Shown: positions 11,102-22,187 of the stretch, piece by piece
How positions within the stretch are numbered: position 1 is the first letter of the stretch
Layout of the letters: every line of letters starts with the position of its first letter
Assembly: GCF_000499845.2 (NCBI RefSeq)
Contig: NC_023753.2
Location: forward strand, 13,903,030 to 13,967,029
Source of the DNA: Phaseolus vulgaris
Taxonomy: Eukaryota; Streptophyta; Magnoliopsida; Fabales; Fabaceae
DNA: 64,000 bases
Direction of reading: 5' to 3'
Translations under genes and position numbers: made by a program
Notes under the pieces: model-generated
What the model was told of the DNA's origin: nothing
The model's input: only the letters and a program-made list of their open reading frames with translations
Databases searched by the model: none

Positions 11102-13237
11102 ATCTCCCCTTATTTGATGGAGCCAAATCCTTGGAATGCTTTTAGGAATTTCATCCAGAGTAGAGAACCGTGTATCCATGTTGGTAAATCTTGACTCGCA
11201 CATTTCATAGAGGTTCCTTTGATTGTCAACAAAGGTGTCCATTCTATTGATCATTTGCCTTTCAAAAGATGACATGTTTGGCATCCTTTCATCCATATTG
11301 ATGTCATGATGTTCACCTTCTTGATTTCCAACAGCAGGTTCATCTTGCATTGCTGCCTCTTCAGTTTCATCACCTTCATTAGTTCCACTTGGGCCAGCTT
11401 GATCACCATCCTTGCTTACCCATATTCCACCAATCTTAGTGGATCCCTTTCCATCTTACTTAGGGATCCACTATTGATCTCACTGAAGGGCTTGATTAAC
11501 TCTGCTAGCTCTCATTCTATATCCACTTCAAAATAGTGAAGAAACTTAGAAATCAAAATGGCATAAGGATAATGAAAGTCACATAACCTCATAGCTTTTT
11601 TCATGTGCTCTTTGATTGCGTGAACCCAGTTGATCTTCACTTTGTTCATGATACAGTAGATCAAGAGAAGATCTTCTTCAGATAGAGTTGAATGGTTACT
11701 CCCCCTAGGTGTGAGAATCCATGAAATTATGAAAGCCACATGGCTTTCATCAAGCTTGGACCCACAAACAGAAATATTCCTCACTTTGGAGTGGGATTCT
11801 TGAGACAACCTTTATAAAACTGGATTTTGTTGAAATCTTCCACTACTCCAAGGTTTCCCCTATTCATTCTTAGTCCAAGAGACTTCAGCCTGGTCACAAC
11901 AGACCATACCTCAATTGTGATGATCATATCTACACCTTTGACATGTGAAACAAGTGAGTCACCATCAAAATGAAGGTTAGTGTAAAATACCTTTACAAGA
12001 TCAGGATTTGATGGAGATCAAGATCAAGAAGAAATCGAAGCCAACAATCAAGGACAAGAGGAGGTAGAGGCCCAAGTAGAAGACACTCAAAGAGTCAATA
12101 GCCCACCTCATAGGCTTACAAGAAGCAAATTTAAAGAATTAGGAAATAGTGGAAGATTGTTTTCTCTTTTGATAGTTTCTTGTGTATTAAAAGGTGCTTA
12201 GAGGGAAACATTAGACACCTCTTTTGTAAAAGCATCTTTAGGCTTTAGTTTAGGAAATTCTAGAAGCTTGGGAGTGAGCTTAGTAGGGGGGCGTGAGCTT
12301 AGGAGCTTTTTGGGTAGCTTAGGGAATAAGCTATGTAAATGATCGGCCCTTACTCCTATAAAAGGAGGGATTAGGTCCTTCATAAATCAGATTTGAGAAT
12401 TATAGTAGCAAAACTCTCCCAAATTGGTGATTGAGTGTGTGAGAACTTGTTTTCTCCTCTTCCTTGTCTCATCTTGAGTGCATTGGTTCTCTCAAGTGGC
12501 GGCATTGCTCACTTATCTTGGAGCCTTCACACTTCAAGTGGCGTGACCATCAATCAAGCTCTTCATTCTCATAAGTTCCTCTCTTCTCCATCTTTTCATT
12601 TCATTTCCAAGTTTATTCGAATTCAAAAACATGTCTAGGATCTTTCTATTCAGTGTTTTGAGCTTAAATTCATGTAGTGTTCGGTTCTTATGCTCTTTTG
12701 CTGGATTCAATTGTTTCTTCTTCATTTCTTCTTAATTTGTTCGGTGCATTTCAGTTCTTAAGCTTTTTAAATGGTGCATTTGCTTTCTTGTTCAATTTAA
12801 TCGGTTCAATTGGCAAGAAATGGGTCTTCCATGTGAGTTTGGTGTTTGGTGCAAGTTTTGGTGAGTTCTTGAAACATAGAACATTGATCCATTTCTATTA
12901 AAAGTGCCTATTCATTCTCCAACTCAAGTTGATTCCATAAAATGTCAAAGAATCATCTATATCTAGCTAGTGGAATCATATCAGGATAGATATTCCCTGT
13001 AAGTTCTAGGAATCTCTTAAACTTCTGTTCTTTGAGAATGTTCCTCACAGAATCCAACTTCTGTTGTTTCATCCATGTGAAGGAAACAACTTTTGGTGTA
13101 TTTACATTCTTTCTACTTGTCTCAAGTAGATACTTGTTGATGAGATTGGTATCACCTGCAAACCAACCTTCAAGCTTTCCAGAGCTTTTGACACCTATTG
13201 ATTTCATCCTTTTAGTAGAGGGAGGAGTGCCAACCAT
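11096..13237 (-). pseudogene. ORF2 of element F, split by solo LTR G2
   Basis: Reading starts at ATG 13237 (MVGTPPSTKRMKS) and matches ORF2 of E through 'NIYPD', where G2 interrupts it. It resumes at 12008 and is recognisable to about 11140 (SFERQMINRMDTFVDNQ). There are additional frame breaks near 11810 and 11510. The 3' end is shortened: the last residues and the roughly 400-bp tail seen in E are missing and the frame runs into the polypurine tract. Similar in type to Pfam 'putative plant transposon protein' domains; no catalytic motif is visible and its role is unknown. Confidence 0.85.
12009..12983 (+). repeat. Solo LTR G2
   Basis: 975 bp, TGATGGAGATC to AATCATATCA, with GGATT (12004-12008) and GGATA (12984-12988) as a 4/5 TSD. 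TATA box (tataaaa) near 12357, again inside CTCC/GGAG. It interrupts ORF2 of F. The inner sequence from 12020 to 12150 retains a translatable stretch ending in RLTRSKFKELGN, shared with G1. Confidence 0.9.
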
Positions 13238-14071
13238 TGCTTAATTCAGAAACAGTTTCTGCAAAGAAAGCTTTTAGAAAGAGGTAGAAATAACAGTTTT
13301 ATATCAACCGGTTATTTGTGTGTGAAATTGTAGGTAAATGCACTAGGTTTTATAGCAGATAAAACCTGGTCAAAGCTGGCTGTATTCAACACAGAAAACG
13401 AATCAAATCTAAACCATAAAGCTGAAATTGTCAGTCAAAACAGAAAGGTACAGATTCACATGTGATATTTGACCAAGCATTTAAGACATTTTTTATTTTC
13501 AAGATGTGGAGAGATCTGATCTATTAAAAGCAAATGTAACAAAGTTACACTGTATTCAAACATCCAAAAAATACACTTTTGACCATTCATGTCACGGGTT
13601 TTAACAGAATCAGAAACCAGAATTTAAAATTCAAAAACTGATTTGCCAGAGCTTATCAGATACAAAATAATCGGTTGTTTCGAGGAAACAATCGGTTAAA
13701 TTTCTGTTCTAAAGGAAAATTTTCAAAAACACATTTTGCATATAATCATTATGTTTTAACATGTTTGCAAGCTATTAAATGTATGAAGAATAGATAGAGC
13801 ACGTAAGAATTACATATTGAAACATAGAGTAACATATTGAATTGAATTTTAAGCACCAATAGTTCTCAACAAAGAATGAGAATTTTATTCTCAGATTACA
13901 GATTTTCTAATTATAGAAAGTTCAAGAAATCAACACTAAACTTTGATATGTTGGCATGTACAGAATATTAGTCCTTGCTGATCCTTTCAAGAGAAAATCA
14001 GAAATCTGCAAAATAGAACTTTGTCAAATCTCAAGATTTGTTCCCTTGAAGAATTTGGGACCTTCAGTGTT
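13238..14071 (-). other. Spacer of F between gag and ORF2
   Basis: Non-coding, A/T-rich. It corresponds to 17003-17753 of E and contains one pair of the 21-bp-spaced motif (TCGG at 13671 and 13692). The 3' tail of gag continues from the E insertion point to about 14020. No pol-derived sequence is visible. Confidence 0.75.
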
Positions 14072-14076
14072 AGATT

Positions 14077-15210
14077 TGTTGAACCAAGTGGTGTTCAAGC
14101 TTTGAAGAATCAAAATCCTTTGAAGGATGTTGAAGCCTCTGCTGTGCTTGATGTTGCTGTGCTGGTTTAAGCTTTGTTATGGGGTAGTTTATATGTTGTA
14201 ATCCACCCTGTGATTAAATCTAAAGCATTAGCATTCTCAATCTTTGTGAAAACAAAATGATTTCAAACTAAGTAAAAACAACCGATTGTTTTGTCGAAAC
14301 AACCGATTGTTTGTACTTAGGTGTTTTGAGAAAAAGTTTGAAAACTGTTTTGAATGGTTGAACTGTTAAGTACCAAAACAACCGATTGATTCGAGGAAAC
14401 AACCGATTGTTTGTTTTGGGACCATAACAGAAAAACTGTTTTCTTTGATTGAGCTTTAAATGATTTAACTGCTTACGCTCCAGTCATTAAATGCTTTGAC
14501 CAATCTTTTAATGCAATTTAAGTGTTTGTTAAGATTTGATAACAAACTACATCTTTGAATATATTCAGAAAAACAGATTTAAGAATTAAGAATATTTGAA
14601 AAAGTTTTTTTTAAGAGAGTTTTTCAAAGTGCTGAGATTGCTAAGAGTTTGTGATTGATCAAAGTGTTGGAATAGGATTATGCTTGTATTGATTTCATAT
14701 TATCTTCTGTAACAAGTGTAATTCTTGTACTCTGTTGAACAATTTCATTTCTGTGTTTGCTGAGATTGGCTGTGTGTTCTTGAGGTGTTCAAGATCAGCA
14801 ATCTTAGTGTTGGCCAATGAGAGTGTGTTTCTTGAGGTGTTCAAGGTCATTCTCTTGGTTGTTGTGTAAGTGATCAAGTGGTGATTGCTTAGTGGATATC
14901 CTCAGGGTTTCTGAGAAGACTGGATGTAGCTCTGGTTTGGAGTGAACCAGTATAAACAACTGTGTACAATCTCTCTATCTCTAACTCTTTAAATTCAGTT
15001 TATTTGTTGTTTGCTGGTATAAACAACCGATTATTTCTACGAAACAACCGATTGTTTTTCTAGTACTATAGCTTTTGCTTGCTTTTTTGGCTAACTGAAT
15101 TGCTGAATCAATTGGTTCCTGTGATAAATTCATTCTAGTTTTGAAAAGTTTGCGAAAACCCTTTTTAAACAATTCACCCCCCCTCTAGTTTAAAGCCATC
15201 TTTTCTAACA
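14077..15210 (+). repeat. 5' LTR of element E
   Basis: 1134 bp, TGTTGAACCAAG to TTTTCTAACA. It carries three pairs of the quasi-palindrome AACAACCGATTGTT, each pair spaced 21 bp (G of CCG at 14284/14305, 14384/14405, 15029/15050). The right end contains a C-run followed by 'tctagtttaaagccatc', also seen in the solo LTR ending at 46815. Confidence 0.95.
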
Positions 15211-15270
15211 ATTGGCATCAAGAGCTTGGTTCTTGAAAGTTATTCAAGTTGATCCTAAAAATATTTCAAA
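15211..15270 (+). other. Primer-binding site and short leader of E
   Basis: Directly after the LTR comes TTGGCATCAAGAGC, a variant of the TGGTATCAGAGC site complementary to initiator methionine tRNA used by most plant copia elements. Only 60 bp separate the LTR from the gag ATG. Confidence 0.85.
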
Positions 15271-17002
15271 ATGGTTGATAGACTACCTTTTGGGGAAGGT
15301 GCTTCAATTAACAGACCACCTTTGTTTTGTGGTTTAAACTACCAGTTTTGGAAAGTAAGAATGAAAATATTTATGGAATCTCTTGACAAAGGAATTTGGG
15401 ATGCAATTGAAAATGGTCCTTTTATCCCAAAGTTTGAAATGGATGGATCTGTCATTGAGAAGCCATGGTCTCAATGGACTGATGCAGAAAGCAAAAAGGC
15501 CAAATTCGATTGCATTGCCAAAAATATTATAACCTCTACTTTAAATTCTGATGAGTTTTTTCAGGGTCTCACAATGCAAATCATTAAAAGAAATGTGGGA
15601 CACTTTGGAAGTCACTCATGAAGGAACAAATGAGGTGAAAAGAGCTAGAAAGCATGCTCTCATCCAAGAGTATGAGATGTTTAGAATGCTTAAAGGAGAA
15701 ACAATTGCTGAGGTGCAGAAAAGGTTTACGCACATCATCAATCACCTTATGAGCCTAGACAAGACCTTTGATAAAGAAGAGCTGAACATCAAGATCTTGA
15801 AATGTCTTGATAGAGCATGGCAACCAAAGGTAACTGCTATTTCCGAATCTAAAGATCTAAGATCATTAAGTGTTGCTTCTTTGTTTGGAAAGCTTAGAGA
15901 ACATGAGCTAGAGATGAATAAAATCAATGTTCAAGAGAGTGAAGATAAGCACACAAGGAGCATAGCCTTGAAAGAATCCAAACACAAGGGAAAGAAAGAT
16001 TCAAGTGATGATAGTGATGAGGAAAACCTTAGCTTGCTGTCAAGAAAATTCAGCAAATTCCTAAAGAGAAACCGCAACAAAGACAACAACAAGGATAGGT
16101 ATGGAAACAAGAAACCCAATGAATTCAATTCAAATAACTATACTTATTTTGGTTGTGGTGAGCAAGGTCATATAAAGGCAAATTGTCCCAACAAGAGCAA
16201 AGAGAAAAAGACTAGTTACAAGGAGAAGAAAGGCAAGACAAAAAGAGCCTACATAGCTTGGGATGAAAATGAGGTGTCATCATCAAGTTCTTCATCAAGT
16301 GAAGATGAAAAAGCAAACATATGTTTGGTAGCTGAAAATGATGATGAATCTTGCAGCTCAAGTGAGGTAAGTTCATGTGCTTCCTTAAATGAACAAAATT
16401 AGAGTGAATTGCTTGAAGCTTTTCAAGAAACACATGATGAAGCTAATAGATTGGTTCTTTCAAATAACCGATTGAAAGATCTTAACATTTGGCTTGAAAA
16501 GAAAGTTAAATCACTTGAAGAGAATCTGGAAAAAGCAAAAAGTGATTTTGAAAAATTGGAAAATCATTTAAAAAATGCCTCTTGCAAGTGTGATAATCTC
16601 ATTTGCACAAATTGTGAAAATCTTGAGAAAAAGGTTCACTATCTTGTTAAAACTGTGGACAAGCTTTCAAAGGGGAAATCAAACTTTGAGAATGTCTTGG
16701 CATCTCAAAGCTGTGTTTTTGTAAAGGCTGGTTTAGGCTTTTATCCACAGAACAAGCAAGATAGGTTTTCAAAAAGCTTTTTTAGAAAATCAGAAAAACA
16801 ACCGATTGTTAAGACGAAACAACCGGTTGTTACATACTTTTACTGCATGAAGAAAGGCCACTCTGTTAGGTTCTGTAAAATTAGAAAATATTCTGTTCCA
16901 AGAGGTTTTATGAAATGGATTCCTAAGGGATGTGATGTTTCTAACTGCAAAGAAAAGTCAAACGGACCCAAATTTGTAAGGGGACCAAATCTTGCTACTT
17001 GA
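15271..17002 (+). pseudogene. Copia-type gag of element E, with a frameshift and a stop
   Basis: The ATG at 15271 opens MVDRLPFGEGASINRPPLF, a gag N terminus shared by F, K and L. It continues with the UBN2-type gag core (KEMWDTLEVTHEG, CLDRAWQPKVTAISES), a zinc knuckle around 16140-16190, a Ser/Glu-rich acidic stretch, a coiled coil (about 16470-16600) and a second knuckle around 16840-16880. One extra T near 15560 and a TAG at 16400-16402 break the frame. In both knuckles the first Cys, present in F, is Tyr. The large gag with coiled coil resembles Sirevirus gags. Gag would package element RNA in the cytoplasm. Confidence 0.9.
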
Positions 17003-17753
17003 AATTGCTTATGCAGGAAAAATAAAGAGAAAAAGAAGAACTGAGTCATCTGATCAAGCTGTTGAAGAAAAAGGCAGTCATTAAAGCTGAATCAATACTA
17101 TGCAAAAGACCTCAACAGTGAAAAGAAGTTTCTTGATCAAAAAGCACATGGCTCATTGAAGAATCAACATAAGGATAAGACTTTCCTTTATTTGTTCTCA
17201 ATTTCTGTTTCAAAGTTCTTTCTCATGGTTAAAACGATCTTGTTATGATTAATGTCATCTGCTTTGAACTCCTTCTACTCATGGTTAAAATTCAAAAACA
17301 GTTTTAACTGCTGCAGAAAAACAACCGATTATTTCTTCGAAACAACCGATTGTTTTGGGTCTGACAGCACTGTGAAGAAATCCTTTTAATTGTTATTTTG
17401 AATTTTTATTCGTTGCAGATCAATTCAAAGGGAGAATCTTGGTCAAAGAACCTGTAATTGAAAGCTGATTACGTTCAGAGAGATGTTACAACAGTCATAA
17501 AGGAGAATATTCCAATATCTTGGAAATTCAAGAGCCTTAATGACTAGTCAAAGATCACATGTGAAGACCATGTGATTTTTAGCTTTTTCTGACTTTTTCT
17601 GTGCAGAGCAGAGTCAAGTCCTCTCTCTCTTAAAATCAGGTACCCTTTAATGAAATTAAATTCATATTGATTCTCTTACTGCTATAAAATCCAGTGCAGG
17701 ATTCTTCCACAAGAACAACCAATTGCAACATCTCTTGCAAAAATCTGTGAAGA
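17003..17753 (+). other. Non-coding spacer of E between gag and ORF2
   Basis: 750 bp where an autonomous copia element would have pol. No pol domain in any frame. It contains a 21-bp-spaced motif pair (CCG G at 17327 and 17348) and ends with a pyrimidine-rich stretch before the ORF2 ATG; it could be an intron or a leader for ORF2, which I cannot decide. Confidence 0.7.
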
Positions 17754-18987
17754 GTGTTCTCCTCTGTTTTCGTCTCTGCTGTCATGGAATCAACTCCTCC
17801 CACCTCAAAAAGAGTCAAAACAAGGGCTGTAAGGTCTGGAGGAAGGCTAGAAGGCTGGTTTTCTAGAGATAATGATCTCATTGAGAAGTATAGGTATGAA
17901 ACAAGTATCAAGAAGATAAACAACCCCAAGGTTGTATGTTTTGATTGGCTGAAAAGTCAAAAACTTGATAATGTGAGAAGGCTGCTCAAGGATCAATCTC
18001 TCATAAAGTTTCTGGAGATGAAGGGAAACATTTATCCAGATTTGGTGAGGGTGTTCTACACAAACTTGAAGTTTGAGGGAGACAATCTAGTTTCTCATGT
18101 GAAAGGTGTAGAAGTGGAGATAACTTATGAAGTATGGACTGCTGTTGCTGGACTTAAGTTTTCTGGTCTAAGAATCAACAAGGGAAACCTTGGTGTGGTG
18201 GAGGATTTTAACAAAATCCAATTCTACAAAAGTTGCTTGAAGAATAATCATGCTCAAGTTAGTACATGCTCGGTTGGAGGTTTGAAACTTGATGAAAGAT
18301 TGCTTGCTCTCATTATAACTTGGATTCTAACTCCAAGGGGGAGTAATCATTATGTGCTAACTGAAGAAGATCTGGTTTATATCTTCTGCATCACCAAGAA
18401 AATCAAGATCAATTGGATTCATATAATCAAAGAACACATGCAAAAAAGCCATGAGGTTAGGTGATTATAACTATCCATATGCTGTTTTGATATCTAAATT
18501 TCTACTCTATTTTGAAGTTAATCTTGAAGATGAAACTTCTGAGCTGGTCAAGGCAACTCAAGAGTTGAACAATGGATCACTCAGCAAGATGGGTTTTACA
18601 AAAGTAGATGGAAAATGGATAAGCAAGGATGGTGATCATGGTGCCTCATCTAGTGGTGTTGCAAATCTTGAACAAGATGAACCTGTTGATATGGATGTTC
18701 AACATGAAAATCCACCTGAAGATTTTCAATATGCTGGACCAAGTGCTGATGATGGACATCAAGGAGAAAGGATGCCAACCATGTCGTCTTTTGAAAGACT
18801 CATGATGAATAGGCTTGATAGCTTTGTTGAAAATCAAAGGAGCCTCCATGATCTCTGTGTTAGTAATTTCCAAAGAATTGACACCAGGTTTGACAACATG
18901 GATGCAAGGTTTATGACTCTGGATGAACAGATTGAAGCTATTCAGAATCAAATTTTTGATCTTCAGTTTGCTGATGAAGAAGAATGA
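17754..18987 (+). pseudogene. ORF2 of element E, one frameshift
   Basis: The listed frame starts at 17754; the ATG that matches the ORF2 start in F (MESTPPTSKR) is at 17784. It runs to 18464 and continues in another frame to TGA at 18987. The shift comes from one extra A in an A-run near 18437, by comparison with F. The N-terminal two thirds (GRLEGWF, NIYPDLVRVFY, ITYEVWTAVAGL, LALIITWILTPRG, TEEDLVYIFC) resembles Pfam 'putative plant transposon protein' domains. The last 120 residues are acidic and then helical (SFERLMMNRLDSFVENQ). No catalytic motif, zinc finger or membrane segment is seen. It replaces pol in this family; function unknown. Confidence 0.85.
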
Positions 18988-19383
18988 AGGAAAAAAAAAC
19001 CGATTGTTTCGATAACCAATCGATTGTTTTTGGCTAATCTTTCTGGTTTTTATTTCCTTTCTTCTGCTGTTGCTGCTTTAATTATGATGTAATGAAAACA
19101 ATATCTTGTTTTATCTTTTATCTTTTATCTTTGTCTATTTGTGAAGAAAAATAGGGGGAGATATATGCTGTGTTTTAAGTTTCTGTTTTCAGTGGATAAA
19201 ACAGTTTGGGTTATGTAATATGTTTCTGATATTAGGTGTTTTGATCTTTAACTGTTAATCTGTATGCTAACAAAATATCAGAAGTTCAATGTTTTGCTCA
19301 AAGTTCTATTGCAGGAGTTGCTTCAGATTTAATCAGGTACAACATAAGCATCAGGGATTTGTCTTCATCAAATAGGGGGAGAT
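18988..19383 (+). other. 3' non-coding tail of E with two polypurine tracts
   Basis: Contains a degenerate motif pair (CGATTG at 19001 and 19021) and two copies of AATAGGGGGAGAT: one at about 19150-19162 and one at 19371-19383 that abuts the LTR. The second is the functional position for plus-strand priming. Confidence 0.8.
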
Positions 19384-20516
19384 TGTTGAACCAAGTGGTG
19401 TTCAAGCTTTGAAGAATCCAAATCCTTTGAAGGATGTTGAAGCCTCTGCTGTGCTTGATGTTGCTATGCTGGTTTAAGCTTTGTTCTGGGGTAGTTTATA
19501 TGTTGTGATCCACCCTGTGATTAAATCTAAAGCATTAGCATTCTCAATCTTTGTGAAAACAAAATGATTTCAAACTAAGTAAAAACAACCGATTGTTTTG
19601 TCGAAACAACCGATTGTTTGTACTTAGGTGTTTTGAGAAAAAGTTTGAAAACTGTTTTGAATGGTTGAACTGTTAAGTACCAAAACCACCGATTGATTCG
19701 AGGAAACAACCGATTGTTTGTTTTGGGACCATAACAGAAAAACTGTTTTCTTTGATTGAGCTTTAAATGATTTAACTGCTTACGCTCCAGTCATTAAATG
19801 CTTTGACCAATCTTTTAATGCAATTTAAGTGTTTGTTAAGATTTGATAACAAACTACATCTTTGAATATATTCAGAAAAACAGATTTAAGAATTAAGAAT
19901 CTTTGAAAAAGTTTTTTTTAAGAGAGTTTTTCAAAGTGCTGAGATTACTAAGAGTTTGTGATTGATCAAAGTGTTGGAATAGGATTATGCTTGTATTGAT
20001 TTCATATTATCTTCTGTAACAAGTGTAATCCTTGTACTCTGTTGAACAATTTCGTTTCTGTGTTTGCTGAGATTGGCTGTGTGTTCTTGAGGTGTTCAAG
20101 ATCAGCAATCTTAGTGTTGGCCAATGAGAGTGTGTTTCTTGAGGTGTTCAAGGTCATTCTCTTGGTTGTTGTGTAAGTGATCAAGTGGTGATTGCTTAGT
20201 GGATATCCTCAGGGTTTCTGAGAAGACTGGATGTAGCTCTGGTTTGGAGTGAACCAGTATAAACAACTGTGTACAATCTCTCTATCTCTAACTCTTTAAA
20301 TTCAGTTTATTTGTTGTTTGCTGGTGTAAACAACCGATTATTTCTACGAAACAACCGATTGTTTTTCTGGTACTATAGCTTTTGCTTGCTGTTTTGGCTA
20401 ACTGAATTGCTGAATCAATTGGTTCGTGAGATAAATTCATTCTAGTTTTGAAAAGTTTGCGAAAACCCTTTTTAAACAATTCACCCCCCTCTAGTTTAAA
20501 GCCATCTTTTCTAACA
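19384..20516 (+). repeat. 3' LTR of element E
   Basis: 1133 bp, about 98.8% identical to the 5' LTR by my count (14 substitutions, one C-run indel). Motif pairs at 19591/19612, 19691/19712 and 20336/20357, all 21 bp apart. Confidence 0.95.
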
Positions 20517-20521
20517 AGATT

Positions 20522-22125
20522 TATCTTTTGAATTAGCAATACATCTGGGAATCCACTTATAAATGCCTTTAGGTATAAGAGATTTACGAAACCTGCAGTA
20601 CCTGACAAAATGGCCTTTCTTCATGCAATAAAAGCATGTAACTACCGGTTGAAACGATATTTTAACAAATTGTTTTTCTGGAAAATTTAAAAAAGGTTTT
20701 GTAATCTTCTTTTCTTTGCTTTGAGGGTAAAACCCCAAACCTGCTTTTCCAAATACACATTTCTGTGAAGCTAAAACATCTTCAAAATTGGACTTTCCAG
20801 TTGTAAGCTTGTCCATGGTTTTCAAAAGATTGCAAAGCTTTTATCTCACAACTGCAAGAAGATTTTTTGTAGATCAAATCCAGATTTTCTAAATCTTATT
20901 TTGTTTTGCTTAGTTTTTCCTCTAGATCCTTAACTTTATTTTCTAACCAGTTATTTAATCCTTTCAACCGGTTCAGAGAAAGTGCCAATCGGTTGGCTTC
21001 ATCATGAGTTTCATAAAAAGCATTAAGCAATTGATCATAGGTGGTACCTTTACTTGTTGAAGTAGGATCCATGCTACTTGTTACTGATGCTAGAAGGCAA
21101 ACATTAGCTTCCTCATCATCTGAAGAACTTCAGGATGAGACATCATTGTGATCCCATGCTATATATGCTTTCTTAGCTTTTCCCTTTTTCTCCCTTTTAA
21201 AGTCTCCCTTTTCTTTAACTTCATTGTTTGGACATTCATACTTGATATGACCCTGTTCACCACAGCCATAACAAGTATACTTATTAGAATTGAATTCACT
21301 AGGTTTCTTTGAATCATACCTTTTAGAAGCTTGTCTCTTTCTCAAGAATTTGCTGGATTTTCTTGATAGAAAACTTATGTTCTCTTCTTCACTTTCACTA
21401 GAATCTGGTTGCTGTTTGCTAGCTTTGAGTGCTATGCTCTTGTTATGCTTGTCTTCACTTTCTTGGACAGCAAGCCTTTGAATCTCAATTTAATGCTCTC
21501 TTAGTTTACCAAAGAGAGATGGCACAGTCATTGAGGTGAGATCCTTTGATTCAGAAATGGCAGTAACCTTTGGCTGCCATGTTCTATCAAGACACTTTAG
21601 TACCTTGATGTTATGCTCTTCTTCATCAAACTTCTTACCAAGACTTATAAGATGATTCACAATGTGAGAAAACCTCATCTGCACATCACATATGGATTCT
21701 CCCTTTTGCATTCTGAAGAGTTCATACTCTTGAATCAGAGCATGCTTCCTAGCTCTCTTCACATCAGTTGTGCCTTCATGTGTGACCTCCAAGATGTCCC
21801 ACATTTCTTTAGCCGAGCTGCATTGTGACACTCTGAAAAACTCATCACAGCTTAGAGCAGATGTTATAATATTTTTGGCTATCCAATCAAATTTAACTTT
21901 CTTACTTTCTGCCTCAGTCCACTCGGATGAAGGTTTATCAACTAAAACATCATCTTTCTTAACTTGAGGTACAAAAGGACCATTTTCAATTGACTCCCAA
22001 ATGCCTTTATCAGTTGAGTGTATAAAAATTTTCATTCTCAGTTTCCAAAATTGGTAATTAACTCCACAAAACAGTGGTGGCCTGTTTATTGAGGTACCTT
22101 CCCAAAAGGGCATTTTATCAGCCAT
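20522..22125 (-). pseudogene. Copia-type gag of element F
   Basis: Starts at ATG 22125 (MADKMPFWEG). The first frame runs to a TGA near 21490 (after SLFGKLREH); homology continues through a zinc knuckle YTCYGCGEQGHIKYEC (about 21270-21225), a stop near 21130, a coiled-coil stretch with further breaks, and a second knuckle CFYCMKKGHFVRYC (about 20640-20600). Both knuckles keep the full C-x2-C-x4-H-x4-C pattern, unlike E. E inserted at 20516, cutting off the last residues, which continue at 14071. Confidence 0.9.
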
Positions 22126-22187
22126 CAAAAGATTTTCAGAAAACAATGAATTGACTAACTTTCAAGAACCTAGCTCTTGATGCCAAT
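22126..22187 (-). other. Leader and primer-binding site of F
   Basis: On the minus strand the LTR end CCTAACA is followed by ATTGGCATCAAGAGC, the same initiator-tRNA-type site as in E. Confidence 0.85.

Larger units (their letters stand above)
14077..20516 (+). mobile_element. Element E: complete non-autonomous copia-like element (gag + ORF2, no pol)
   Basis: 6440 bp with two LTRs (14077-15210, 19384-20516), TSD AGATT on both sides (14072-14076, 20517-20521), a primer-binding site, gag (15271-17002), ORF2 (17754-18987) and a polypurine tract (about 19371-19382). There is no protease, integrase, reverse transcriptase or RNase H between the LTRs. F has the same order, so this is a family layout rather than one chance deletion. 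I counted about 14 substitutions between its LTRs (about 1.2%), implying a fairly recent insertion. Movement would need enzymes from another element. Confidence 0.93.

Noticed and set aside
16400..16402. Read-through stop regulating gag in E
   Set aside because: F and K do not have a stop at this position in the alignment I can see, and E also has a frameshift, so decay is simpler.
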